NCBI RefSeq assembly: GCF_050286925.1
Contig: NZ_JBFWFX010000007.1
Coordinates: 1 to 64,000 of the forward strand
Source: Caloranaerobacter sp050286925
GTDB lineage: Bacteria > Bacillota > Clostridia > Tissierellales > Thermohalobacteraceae
Direction: 5' to 3'
DNA length: 64,000 nt
Shown here: positions 24,815-35,400 of the stretch, in pieces
How the letters are laid out: the number at the start of each line of letters is the position of its first letter
Position numbering within the stretch: the first letter of the stretch is position 1
Program-made: the position numbers and the translations under genes
The notes under the pieces: model-generated
What the model was told of the DNA's origin: nothing
What the model saw: the letters and a program-made list of their open reading frames with translations, nothing else
Databases searched by the model: none

Positions 24815-25772
24815 TGAACAGCCAGTTTTAGAAGTTAAAAATTTGAAGCAGTATTTTACTAGTGGATTTGGTAGAAATAAGATAGTTGTAAAGGCTGTAG
24901 ATGGTATAAGTTTTAAAATTTATAAAGGTGAAACTTTTGGGTTAGTTGGAGAATCTGGATGTGGGAAGACTACTACAGGACGTTCTATAATAAGGTTATA
25001 TAAACCTACTGGTGGAGAAGTATATTTCAATGGGAAGTTAATTTCAGGGAAGCTATCTAAAAATGAGATAAGAGAAGTAACTCGTGGGATTCAGATGATT
25101 TTTCAAGATCCTATTGCTTCTTTAAACCCTAGAATGACTGTTAAAGAAATAATTGGTGAAGGATTAAAGATTAATAAACTATGTAAAAATGAAGATGAAA
25201 TGATGGAAAAAGTGTATGAAATGCTTGAAACTGTTGGTTTGACAAGAGAACATGCTAATCGTTATCCACACGAGTTTTCTGGGGGGCAAAGACAGCGTAT
25301 AGGTATTGCAAGGGCGTTAATTACAAAACCAGAATTAATAATTGCTGACGAACCTATTTCTGCACTAGACGTATCAATTCAGGCACAGGTTTTAAACTTA
25401 TTGAATAAGTTAAAAAAGAAATTTGGATTAACAATTTTATTTATAGCCCATAATTTATCAGTTGTTAAATATTTTTCAGATAGAATCGGAGTAATGTATT
25501 ATGGGAAAATAGTTGAACTAGCTGATGCTGAGGAACTATATAAACATCCAATTCATCCATATACTAAGTCGCTGCTTTCAGCTATACCATTACCAGATCC
25601 TAATTATGAAAGAAATAGAAAGCGTATTTTTTATGATCCAAGTATTCATAATTATGATAAAGAGAAGCCTGAGTTGGTTGAAATAAGGCCAGGACATTTT
25701 GTTTATGCTTCTAAGTCAGAAGTCGAACAATATAAAAAAGAGTTGTCTGAACAACCTAACTCCTATGCTTAA
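24801..25772 (+). CDS. oppF: Oligopeptide transport ATP-binding protein OppF
   Basis: 323 residues. Walker A GESGCGKT, Q-loop MIFQDPIASLNP, signature FSGGQRQRI, Walker B IIADEPISALDV, and the oligopeptide-transport C-terminal HPIHPYTKSLLSAIPLPDP. Overlaps oppD by 14 bases, which implies translational coupling. Last gene of the operon; its stop lies in the terminator hairpin. Confidence 0.95.
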   Translation: MKHFDEQPVLEVKNLKQYFTSGFGRNKIVVKAVDGISFKIYKGETFGLVGESGCGKTTTGRSIIRLYKPTGGEVYFNGKLISGKLSKNEIREVTRGIQMIFQDPIASLNPRMTVKEIIGEGLKINKLCKNEDEMMEKVYEMLETVGLTREHANRYPHEFSGGQRQRIGIARALITKPELIIADEPISALDVSIQAQVLNLLNKLKKKFGLTILFIAHNLSVVKYFSDRIGVMYYGKIVELADAEELYKHPIHPYTKSLLSAIPLPDPNYERNRKRIFYDPSIHNYDKEKPELVEIRPGHFVYASKSEVEQYKKELSEQPNSYA

Positions 25773-25787
25773 TAGGAGTTAGGTTTT
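25753..25787 (+). terminator. Terminator of the opp operon
   Basis: AACCTAACTCCTA and TAGGAGTTAGGTT form a 13-bp perfect stem that includes the oppF stop codon, followed by TTTT. Confidence 0.85.
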
Positions 25788-25879
25788 CTAGAAATACGAG
25801 GAAAAATGGAGAGGTATAATAATGGGTTTGAAAATGTCTTTCTCAGAAAAGGATTTGTTTATGGTTAGTAAAGATAATC

Positions 25880-26598
25880 ATGATAGATAGATTCATTGGT
25901 AAAAAAGATTTCATTCAATTGTCAGATGGAGAGAAAATAGATTTTTGGTTATTAGAAAGTAAAAATTCAAAAGCAAATTTAATATTCTTTCCACCAAATG
26001 GGGGAAACATTTCATTTATGGTAAATCTGTTTCATAGATTGAATTCAGAATGTTTATAAATATTTATTCTTTTAATTATAGAGGTTATGGTAATAGTACA
26101 GGCAATCCTTCGATTGAAAATATTTTAAAAGATAGTGAGCAAGTTATTGAGAAAGTTTATAGTATAGCTGATAAATCTATTCCTACTATTTTAATGGGCT
26201 ATTCATTAGGTTGCTTTACATGTTTGAATTCTTATAAGAGTTCAGTAATAAATAATTGGATAAAAGGTTATGTCTGTATATCTGCATTTTCTGGAATTGA
26301 AGATTTGACTATAGTTTTTGGTGCTACAAGTAATGATGCAGTGATAGATCCTAAGTTAAAAAGATTAGATAATCAAAAATCAGTTAGTAGAATAGATGTA
26401 CCTATTTTATTTATTCATGGTGCACAGGATAATTTTATACCTAAATTTATGAGTGAAAAATTATATAAAATATGTCCATCTCGTAATAAAAAATTATTAT
26501 TAATAGAAAATGCAGGACATAATGATATATTTAAAGATAATAATTTGGATAAAATTATCAATGAAATTAAATTAATGATTAAAAATATTGAAAGGTAA
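25880..26598 (+). pseudogene. Alpha/beta hydrolase, split by a 1-base frameshift
   Basis: The first frame (ATG 25880 to TAA 26057) gives an N-terminal beta sheet region ending FFPPNGGNISFMVNLFHRLN. The second frame (from about 26050) continues with YSFNYRGYGNSTG, the nucleophile elbow GYSLG, the acid region FIHGAQDNFIP and the catalytic His in NAGHNDIF. One extra T in the TTT at 26053-26055 joins them into a normal hydrolase of about 239 residues. A 22-codon frame with a good ribosome binding site (25822-25890) overlaps the start; it may be a leader peptide or the original N-terminus. The substrate is unknown. Confidence 0.8.
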
Positions 26599-26622
26599 TG
26601 GACTATATAAGGAGTGAAAGGA

Positions 26623-27398
26623 ATGATAAAAGAAAGAAGAGAAACATTTAATGAGGTAGCAAAAGAATATGAAAGAATTAGACCTACATATCCAAAAGAA
26701 TTATTTTATGACATAGTCGAATATTCAGAGATAAAAGAAGATAGTGAAATACTAGAAATAGGTTGTGGAACAGGTAAAGCAACACAAGGTTTTGTAGATC
26801 TTGGTTATAAAAATATAACATGTATAGAACTAGGAAGTGAACTAGCAAAACTAACAAAAGAAAAGTTTAGAAAAGAACGTACAATAAAAGTATACAATTC
26901 ATCTTTTGAAGAATGGAAGGAAGATGGAAGTAAATTTGATTTAGCAATATCTGCAACTGCCTTTCATTTTATAAACCCTGAAGTTGGGTATCCTAAAGTA
27001 GCAAAATTATTGAATGAAAGAGGCTCAATAGGATTTTTTTGGACTATACATGTACAATCATATGATAACTTATATTTAGATATAAGTTATATAAAAAATA
27101 TGCTTCTGATTTAGATGATACAAAAATGCCTACTCCTGAAGAAGTAATAAATCAGACTAAAGATACAATTCAAAGAACAAATTTATTTAAAGATTTAATG
27201 ATCAAAGAATATAGTTGGGATGATTTTTATACATCCGATGAATATATTAGTTTACTAAATACCCACTCAAGGCACAGATTATTACCTGAAAATGATAGAG
27301 AAGCTTTATTTAAAGGAATAAAAGATATTATAGAAAAATATGGTGGTAATATTAAAAAGAAACAATTAGTAGCTTTATTTCTAGCAAAAAAATTATAA
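26623..27398 (+). pseudogene. SAM-dependent methyltransferase, split by a 1-base frameshift
   Basis: Start ATG 26623 with AAGGAG upstream. The N-terminal frame carries the SAM site ILEIGCGTGKATQGF (about residues 42-56) and AISATAFHF. It stops at 27112-27114. The C-terminal part (KLYKKYASDLDDTKMPTPEE... to 27398) is in the -1 frame; one extra A near 27084 would join them to a class I methyltransferase of about 258 residues. Neighbour of another frameshifted gene. The target is unknown. Confidence 0.8.
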
Positions 27399-27652
27399 TA
27401 AACAGCATATAACATAGACTCACAGTAATAGGTATAACATTTAGAAACAACAAGACTTATTAACAAATTAAATTTTTAAAAATTTAAGAAAAAAGCTCAT
27501 GATAAGATAGTAGTTGGGTGGATTTAAAATTTAGTAGTAACAAAGAACTTAAAGAATTTTATTTAAAAATTTTTAGAATTGACTAGACTAGCGATAGAAT
27601 ATTAAAATATAATATAGTAAAAAATAAAGTAACTAATTTTGGAGGTTAATAT
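27399..27652. other. Gene-free stretch with a promoter
   Basis: AT-rich. A TTGACT near 27577 with TTAAAATATAAT-like sequence about 17 bases later could drive the HAD phosphatase gene. No other structure is evident. Confidence 0.4.
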
Positions 27653-28297
27653 ATGTTAAATAGAGTAAAAGCTGTAATATTTGATTTAGACGGTACTATT
27701 GTAGATTCAATGTGGATTTGGGAACAAATTGATATAGACTTTCTGGCTAAAAGAGGTATTAAATTACCAAATGATTTGCAAAAGGCCATTGAAGGAATGA
27801 GTTTTACAGAAACAGCAATATATTTTAAAAATAGGTTTAACCTAAAAGAATCAATTGAAGAAATTAAAGAAGAATGGAATGCTATGGCTTATGATTTTTA
27901 TAAAAATAGAGTTCCATTAAAAAAAGGCGTAAAGGAGTTTATAGAGTACCTTAAACAAAAAGGTATTAAATTAGGGATTGGAACAAGTAATTCTAGAGAA
28001 TTGGCAATAGAGGTATTAAAAACTCACAATATACTTCATTACTTTGATACTATAAGAACATCCTGTGAAGTTGAAAAAGGTAAGCCACATCCTGATGTTT
28101 TTCTAAAGGTAGCTGAAGACTTAAAGGTAGACCCTAAGGACTGTCTAGTTTTTGAAGATACTTATGCTGGGGTATTAGCTGCTAAAAGAGCAGGAATGAA
28201 GGTTTTTGCTGTTGCAGATGAGTTTTCTTTTCCGTATAAAAATGAGATATGCAGCTTAGCTGATAAGTATATAGAAGATTTTAAAGAAATTGCTTAG
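27653..28297 (+). CDS. HAD-family phosphatase (beta-phosphoglucomutase-like)
   Basis: 214 residues. Motif I FDLDGTIVDS with nucleophile Asp12 and acid/base Asp14, motif II GTSNS, motif III lysine in EKGKPHPDVF, and motif IV VFEDTYAGVLAAKRAGM. An alpha-helical cap lies at about 17-85. The family includes phosphosugar and nucleotide phosphatases; the substrate cannot be told. Start ATG with TTTGGAGG upstream. Confidence 0.92.
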   Translation: MLNRVKAVIFDLDGTIVDSMWIWEQIDIDFLAKRGIKLPNDLQKAIEGMSFTETAIYFKNRFNLKESIEEIKEEWNAMAYDFYKNRVPLKKGVKEFIEYLKQKGIKLGIGTSNSRELAIEVLKTHNILHYFDTIRTSCEVEKGKPHPDVFLKVAEDLKVDPKDCLVFEDTYAGVLAAKRAGMKVFAVADEFSFPYKNEICSLADKYIEDFKEIA

Positions 28298-28309
28298 GAT
28301 AAAAGAGTC

Positions 28310-28337
28310 AAGCGGCTAGAATATTTTAGCCGCTTTT
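28310..28337. terminator. Bidirectional terminator
   Basis: AAGCGGCTA/TAGCCGCTT, 9-bp stem with an 8-base loop and TTTT, between the convergent HAD and Hsp20 genes. Confidence 0.8.
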
Positions 28338-28340
28338 AAA

Positions 28341-28778
28341 TTAATTTATATCAATTTTTTTAATACTGTCCTTTCCTTCTTTAATTTTTGGAAGAGTTAT
28401 TTTTAATACTCCATTTTCATATTTAGCTTTTATTTCATCTTCTTTTACATTTTGAAGCCTAAAAGATCTTTGGAAAGTCCCATATCTGCGTTCTCTTCTA
28501 ATATAACCTTCTTTTTCCTCATTGATTATATCTTTTCTATTTGCTTTAATAGTTAAATATCCATTGTTAACTGTAATATCAATTTGATCTTTTGAAAAAC
28601 CAGGAATATCAGCTTCTATAATATATTCTTTATCTGTTTCTCTTATGTCAGTTCTCATTGATAATCCACTAACATTAAAAAAATCAGGTAAATCTAAAAA
28701 GAAATCATCATCGAAAAAGTTTTTAATAAAGCTTCTCATATGATTTCTTCTTCTATTATAAGGTGTCAAGTTGGGCAT
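28341..28778 (-). CDS. Small heat shock protein, Hsp20/alpha-crystallin family
   Basis: 145 residues. The N-terminal arm is rich in Phe and Asp. The alpha-crystallin domain (about 40-138) shows MRTDIRETDKEYIIEADIPG, GTFQRSFRLQ and YENGVLKITLPK. An ATP-independent holdase that binds unfolding proteins. Start ATG with AAGGAGG upstream on the minus strand. No CIRCE-type operator is visible upstream. Confidence 0.95.
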   Translation of the reverse strand: MPNLTPYNRRRNHMRSFIKNFFDDDFFLDLPDFFNVSGLSMRTDIRETDKEYIIEADIPGFSKDQIDITVNNGYLTIKANRKDIINEEKEGYIRRERRYGTFQRSFRLQNVKEDEIKAKYENGVLKITLPKIKEGKDSIKKIDIN

Positions 28779-29003
28779 AACTTTAACCTCCTTATAGACT
28801 TATGATTTGTACTTCTTCTATATATTTTATACAAAGTTTTGTAAATTAGTCATAATAAATAATTACAGAAAAATATCTATTAGATAGAAAAAATAATAAT
28901 TAACAAAAGATGATAACTATATTATTTTAGTCTATAATTATATTTAAGAATATTTATTTTCATTAATTTTTTTAACTTTCCCTTGGATAAAAGAGGTGAT
29001 TTT

Positions 29004-32000
29004 ATGGAACTAAGATTTATTTTAGGACGAGCAGGTAGTGGTAAAACATATCAAATTTTTAAAGAGATAAAAGATAGAATATTAAAAGGAACAAATAATA
29101 AATTGATTTTACTTGTTCCAGAGCAATTTACACTACAAACTGAATACGATTTTATTACTAAAATGGATATGCCGGGAATTATAGACCTTGAAATACTTAG
29201 TTTTGAAAGGCTTACTTATAAAGTATTTAGCCAAGTTGGCGGATTGAAAAAAATAGAAGTAAATGAGCTTGGTAAAACAATGATTTTAAGAAGGTTATTT
29301 GAGAAATATTCAAAGGATTTAATACTATATAATAAGGCTTCAAAGCAAGATGGCTTTATTTCTGACTTTTGCGCACTTATTAAAGAATTTAAAAGAAATG
29401 AGATAACACCCAATCTGCTTAAAGATAAAATAGATTTATTTCAAGAGGATAATATTTTAAATAAAAAGTTAAAAGACATTACTTATATGTATGAAAAATT
29501 TAATGAGTTTATGAAACGTAAGAAGTATTTTGATGAAGAAGATAAACTTGATTTACTTATAGAGAATATAGATAAAACTTCATTTTTAGATGGTGCAGAA
29601 ATTTGGATAGACGGTTTTGATGTTTTTACTAGTCAAGAGTATCATATTTTAAAAAAGTTGCTTGAAAGAGCTTCAAGATTAAATATAGCTTTAACACTAG
29701 ATTTAGACGATTTTGCTAGAGATTATGATGTTTTTGCCCCTACTAGAAAAACCTATGAAATATTATCTAAAATAGCTAAAGAAGCAAAAATTTCAACTAC
29801 ATATGTTAGTAGAGATTTAAAGCTAACAAAAAGCCCAGAACTGGTATACTTAGAAGGTGAATTTTTTTCTTATCCATATAAAAAATATAGAGATGAAGTT
29901 TCGAATTTTAAAATTTTTAAAGCTACAAATCCATATACAGAAGTTGAATACTTAGCTTCAGAAATTATATCACTTGCAAGAGATAAGGGGTATAGATGGA
30001 AAGATATAGCGGTAGTACCATCTTCAATTGATGAATATGGAATGATTATAAAAAGAGTATTTTCTGAGTACAAAATACCTTATTTTATTGATGAAAAGAG
30101 AAGTATATTAAATAATCCGATAGTCAAACTTATATTAACATCATTAGATATAATTATTAAAAATTTTAAATATGAAGATGTATTCAATTTTATAAAAACA
30201 GGTTTTACAAACCTAGACAGGATTGAATATGAGGAGTTAGAAAATTATGTTTTAAGTTATGGTATAGAAGGAGATAAATGGTTTAATGATTTTACTTATG
30301 GTGAAGAAGAATATGATTTAGTCTTTATAAATGAAATCCGAAAAAAGTTTATAAATCCTTTTGTAAAATTCAATGAAGAAATGAAAAAAAGAAGGAAGGT
30401 CAGCGATAAAACTAAAATATTATTTGAGTTTTTAATGGAAATAAATATCGAGGAAAAACTTGAAGAGAGAATACAAATATTGAAAGAAGCAGGTGAACTT
30501 GAACAAGTAAATGAAAACACCCAAATATGGAATATAGTTATAGAAGTGTTTGACCAATTAGTCGAAATACTAGGTGATACAATAATAAGCATTAAAGATT
30601 ATAAAAAGATTTTAGAAGCAGGATTTGGAGAGTATGAGGTGGGAATTTTGCCACCTACTATTGATAAAGTACTTGTTGGTAATTTAGAAAGATCTAGAAG
30701 TCATGATATAAAAGCACTTTTTTTAATTGGTGTAAATGATGGTTTGTTGCCGTCTTCATATAGAGAAGAAGGGATACTGACAGAAGAAGATAAGCTTTCA
30801 ATGAAAGAAGTTTCTATTCAAGTTAATGACGATATAGATTCAAGGATTAAAGAAGAAAGATTTTCAGTTTATAAATCAATAGCTAAACCAACTGAATACT
30901 TATGGGTAAGCTATCCGATAGCCGATATAGAAGGTAAAGCCTTAAGACCATCAATATATATAGAGAGATTTAAAAGACTATTTCCAAATATAATTGAGTT
31001 TAGCGACATAACGAAGAAAAGCGAAAAAAATATAGATTTAATATCAAGACCTGAATCTACTTATAAATACATGATTGAAAATTTAAGAAGATATTTAGAT
31101 GGAGATAGTTTAGATGACATATGGTTAGATGTATATAATTGGTATTTCAACAATAACGAGTGGAAAGATAGATTAAGTAGTTTAATAGATGGGCTTTCTT
31201 TTGATAATCAAGAAAGCTACATAGGAGAAGAAAAGGCAAAAGCGCTTTATAGTATGCCATTTAAGTCGAGCATATCAAGACTAGAAAAATTTGTTAACTG
31301 TCCATTTTCACATTTTGTGAACTTCGGATTAAAACCTAAAGAGAGAAAAGAATTTAAAATAAAAGCTCCTGATATGGGTAGATTATTTCACTCTTCAATT
31401 GAAATATTTGCTAAAAAACTCAAAGACAGAAATATTTCATGGGAGAATTTAGACAAAGAACAATGTGATAATTTAGTAGATATAGTAATTGATGAGTTAG
31501 CTCCTGAATTTGAAAACAATTTACTTCAGAGTACTTATAGATATAAATATTTAGTAAAGAAATTGAAAAGAATTAGTAGACGGGCTGTATGGACTTTAAC
31601 TGAGCATTTGAAAAGGGGAGAATTTAAACCTTTAAGATATGAATTAGAATTTGCTGATAGGAATAATAGTCAAATTCCACCGATTATTATTCAATTGCCA
31701 AATGGTGAAGAAATTAAACTTGAAGGTAGAATAGACAGAGTAGACATATATAAAGATTCAGATGGAAATTATGTAAAGATAATAGATTATAAATCAGGAA
31801 ATAAAAAATTCAGTTTATCAGATGTCTATTATGGATTGCAGATACAGTTAATAGTTTACCTAGATGCTATTTTAGAAAACAAAGATAAGCTAGTTAAAGA
31901 CGAATTATATCCTGGAGGTGTTTTTTACTTTAGAATAGACGATCCTCTAATCAATGGTGAGGGCATTGAAGAAGCTGAAATAGAAAATGAAATAATGAAA

Positions 32001-32405
32001 AAATTAAAATTAGATGGAATTATTTTGAAAGATGTTAAAGTAATTAAAGCAATGGATAGAGATATTGAGCAAAATGGAAAATCTTTGATTATTCCAGCTT
32101 CTTTAAATAAAAATGGTGAAATAGGGAAAAGATCTTCTGCACTTTCTAAAGAAGAATTAACAGCACTTATAAAACACGTACGTAATATTATTGCTGAAAT
32201 TGCTATTGAAATACTCAAAGGCAATATTAAAGTTGAACCTTGTAAAATAGGAGATTTTACGTCTTGTAAATACTGTCAGTATATTTCCATTTGTCAGTTC
32301 GATACAAAATTTGAAAATAACAGTTATAGAAATATAAAGAAATTAACTAATGAAGAGGTTTTAGAAAAAATAGCAGAGGAAAGTAGAGGTGAAAAAAATG
32401 CCTAA
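29004..32405 (+). CDS. addB: ATP-dependent helicase/nuclease subunit B
   Basis: 1133 residues from the ATG at 29004 with AGAGGTGAT upstream (an in-frame TTG at 28983 lacks a site). N-terminal P-loop LGRAGSGKTY. The C-terminal RecB-type nuclease shows GRIDRVDIYKD....IIDYKSG. Four cysteines (C766 region NCPFSHF, and CKYCQYISIC near the end) fit the AddB iron-sulfur cluster. With AddA it resects double-strand breaks for RecA-dependent repair. Overlaps addA by 8 bases. Confidence 0.96.
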   Translation: MELRFILGRAGSGKTYQIFKEIKDRILKGTNNKLILLVPEQFTLQTEYDFITKMDMPGIIDLEILSFERLTYKVFSQVGGLKKIEVNELGKTMILRRLFEKYSKDLILYNKASKQDGFISDFCALIKEFKRNEITPNLLKDKIDLFQEDNILNKKLKDITYMYEKFNEFMKRKKYFDEEDKLDLLIENIDKTSFLDGAEIWIDGFDVFTSQEYHILKKLLERASRLNIALTLDLDDFARDYDVFAPTRKTYEILSKIAKEAKISTTYVSRDLKLTKSPELVYLEGEFFSYPYKKYRDEVSNFKIFKATNPYTEVEYLASEIISLARDKGYRWKDIAVVPSSIDEYGMIIKRVFSEYKIPYFIDEKRSILNNPIVKLILTSLDIIIKNFKYEDVFNFIKTGFTNLDRIEYEELENYVLSYGIEGDKWFNDFTYGEEEYDLVFINEIRKKFINPFVKFNEEMKKRRKVSDKTKILFEFLMEINIEEKLEERIQILKEAGELEQVNENTQIWNIVIEVFDQLVEILGDTIISIKDYKKILEAGFGEYEVGILPPTIDKVLVGNLERSRSHDIKALFLIGVNDGLLPSSYREEGILTEEDKLSMKEVSIQVNDDIDSRIKEERFSVYKSIAKPTEYLWVSYPIADIEGKALRPSIYIERFKRLFPNIIEFSDITKKSEKNIDLISRPESTYKYMIENLRRYLDGDSLDDIWLDVYNWYFNNNEWKDRLSSLIDGLSFDNQESYIGEEKAKALYSMPFKSSISRLEKFVNCPFSHFVNFGLKPKERKEFKIKAPDMGRLFHSSIEIFAKKLKDRNISWENLDKEQCDNLVDIVIDELAPEFENNLLQSTYRYKYLVKKLKRISRRAVWTLTEHLKRGEFKPLRYELEFADRNNSQIPPIIIQLPNGEEIKLEGRIDRVDIYKDSDGNYVKIIDYKSGNKKFSLSDVYYGLQIQLIVYLDAILENKDKLVKDELYPGGVFYFRIDDPLINGEGIEEAEIENEIMKKLKLDGIILKDVKVIKAMDRDIEQNGKSLIIPASLNKNGEIGKRSSALSKEELTALIKHVRNIIAEIAIEILKGNIKVEPCKIGDFTSCKYCQYISICQFDTKFENNSYRNIKKLTNEEVLEKIAEESRGEKNA

Positions 32406-35400
32406 TTGGACCTCTGACCAATTAAGTGCGATTAAATTAAGAGATAAAAACTTGTTAGTATCGGCAGCTGCTGGTTCTGGAAAAACTGCTGTATTAGTTG
32501 AGAGGATAATTAGAATAATAACTGAAGATAAGATAGATATAGATAAGCTTTTGATAGTTACATTTACAAATGCCGCTGCTGGAGAAATGAGAGAAAGAAT
32601 TTTAGATGCATTGACAAAAAAACTTGAAGAAGATGGTGAAGATGAATATATAAGAAAACAGATTTCTTTATTAAATAAGGCTTCAATAACAACCTTACAT
32701 TCTTTTTGTAGAGATGTCGTAAGGAGAAATTTTCATTTAGTCGATATTGATCCTAAGTTTAGAATTGGTGATGAAACTGAGTTGAGTATTATTAGACAGG
32801 AAGTTTTGGATGAGATTTTAGAGAAAGAGTATGAAAAAGAAAACGAGTATTTTATAAAACTTGTTGAAGGATATGGAAGAGATAAAGAAGATATAAAACT
32901 TAGAGAGTTAATATTAAAAATATATTATTTTATTCAGAGTAAACCGTATCCAGAGAGATGGTTAAAAGAAAGTATCGAAATGTTTAATGTAGAAAAGGAA
33001 GAATTAGAAAAAGGTAAATGGATTAAAACTATAAAAGATATATTATATATTGAGCTTGATGGTGCTAAGCATATGATAAATAACGCTATTGAAACTTGCA
33101 AAAAAATAAACGGTCCAGTTGAGTATTTAGATGCTTTATATGATGATATGCAAAATATAGATTCACTTGAAAAAAGTCTGTCAAAAAGTTTACAGAATTT
33201 CTTTGATGAGATAAATAGTATAAAACACAAAAAATTGAAGTCTATTAAAGGAGATAGAAAGCTTGAAGTAAGCGAAGAAAAAAAAGAAAAGGTAAAAAAA
33301 TTGAGAAATGATTATAAAAAAATAATCGATTCTATAAAAAATAAGATGATAACTAATGATATAGAATCTAATGCTAGATATCTGAAAGAGATTTATCCTA
33401 TAATGAAATACCTTTATAAAATAGTTATAGATTTTGGGGAAATGTATAGAAACAGGAAATTAGAAAGAAGTATACTCGATTTTAATGATTTGGAGCACTA
33501 TACGTTAAAAATATTGGAAAATGAAGATATACAAAGAGAATATCAGAATAAATTTCGATATATTTTTGTTGATGAGTACCAAGACAGCAACATTGTACAA
33601 GAAACTATATTAAACTGTATAAAAAGAGACAATAATTTATTCTTAGTAGGAGACGTAAAACAGAGCATATACAGATTTAGATTAGCTGATCCTAGTTTAT
33701 TTATAGAAAAATACAATACTTTTTCAAAGAATATAGAAGATGTTAATGTAAGAATAGATTTGTCTAAAAATTTCAGAAGTAGACAGGAGATATTGGAAGG
33801 TGTAAATTATATTTTCAAAAAAATAATGTCAAGCAAATTAGGCGAAGTAGACTATACAGAAGATGCTTATTTATATAAAGGATTAGATTTTGGTGAAATT
33901 TGGGATTCAAGTATTGAAATAGATATTGTTGAAAAAGACGCCTCTGAACTTGACATTGATGAAGAGCTTGAAGAATTAACTGATATAGAAGTTGAAGCTA
34001 ATATAATCGCTTCGAAAATAAAAGAACTTATAGGTAAAAAGACATATGATCCTAAAAAACAGGAATTCAGAGATATAATGTATAAAGATATTGTAATTTT
34101 ATTGAGAGCAACTAAAAATTGGGCTTCAATTTTTACGGAAGTATTGTTAAAAGAGGGAATTCCAGTATATTCTGATGATAATACTGGTTATTTTGAAGCT
34201 TTAGAAATCAAGATTTTTATAAATTTACTCAAGTTGATTGACAATAAAAGACAGGATTTACCTTTATTAAGCGTAATGAGATCGTCTATTGCTAATTTTT
34301 CAATAGATGATTTGATAGCCATTAGAGTAAATAAAAGAGAAGGAACTTTTTATAGGGCTTTAGAAGAATATATAGTTACAAAAGATGATGAATTAAAGCA
34401 TAGATTAGTGAAGTTTATTGAAAAGTTGGATAAATGGGCTGAAGAGTCTAAGTTTATGAAACTTGACGAATTTATATGGAAATTATTAAGAGAAACTAAT
34501 TTTTATTATTTTGTAGGTTCTATGCCGGGCGGAAAACAGAGACAAGCTAATTTAAGAATTTTAGTTGATAGGGCAAGTCAATTTGAAAAGACATCAATTA
34601 ATGGCCTCTTTAATTTTATTAGGTTTATAGACAAGCTAACAAAAAATAGTGGAGACATGTCAGCAGCAAAAACTATTGGAGAAAATGAAAATGTTGTGAG
34701 AATTATGAGTATACACAAGAGTAAAGGGCTTGAGTTTCCAGTAGTAATATGTGCTGGATTGGGGAAAAAGTTTAATCTGATGGATACTAGAGAAGATATT
34801 TTGCTTCACAAAGATTTAGGAATAGGACCTAAGTTTATAGACTCAGATAAGAGAATTTATATAGAAACTCTACCTTTGATAGCTATGAAAGAAAAAATGA
34901 AGTTAGAGAGTTTATCAGAAGAGATGAGAGTACTTTATGTTGCATTGACACGTGCAGTAGATAAGCTTATCTTATTAGGTTCAGTCAAAAATATTAATAA
35001 TAGAAGTTTAAAGTGGTGTGATGGTACAAATCTTTATAATCTTGCAAAATCTAATTGCTATTTAGATTGGATAATGAGCGCTTTATCAGAACATAGAGAT
35101 GGAATATTAATTCATCAGTTAGCTGGTTTGGAAACAGATGAGAATACATTAGACAACCATAATTCAAAATGGAAAATAAATATCATTGACAGAAGCAGTA
35201 TTTTAATGAAAAAAAATGATGAACTGATGAAACGTAAAGAAATATTAAAAAAACTTAAATGTTTTAAGTTAGAGAAATCTTCTGAATATAGAGATGTTAT
35301 TAATTTAAGGTTTAATTGGGAATATAAACAGGCAGAGGCAGTTGAGATACCTTCTAAACTTTCTGTTACAGATATAAAGAATCTTTCTTTTAAAGACATT

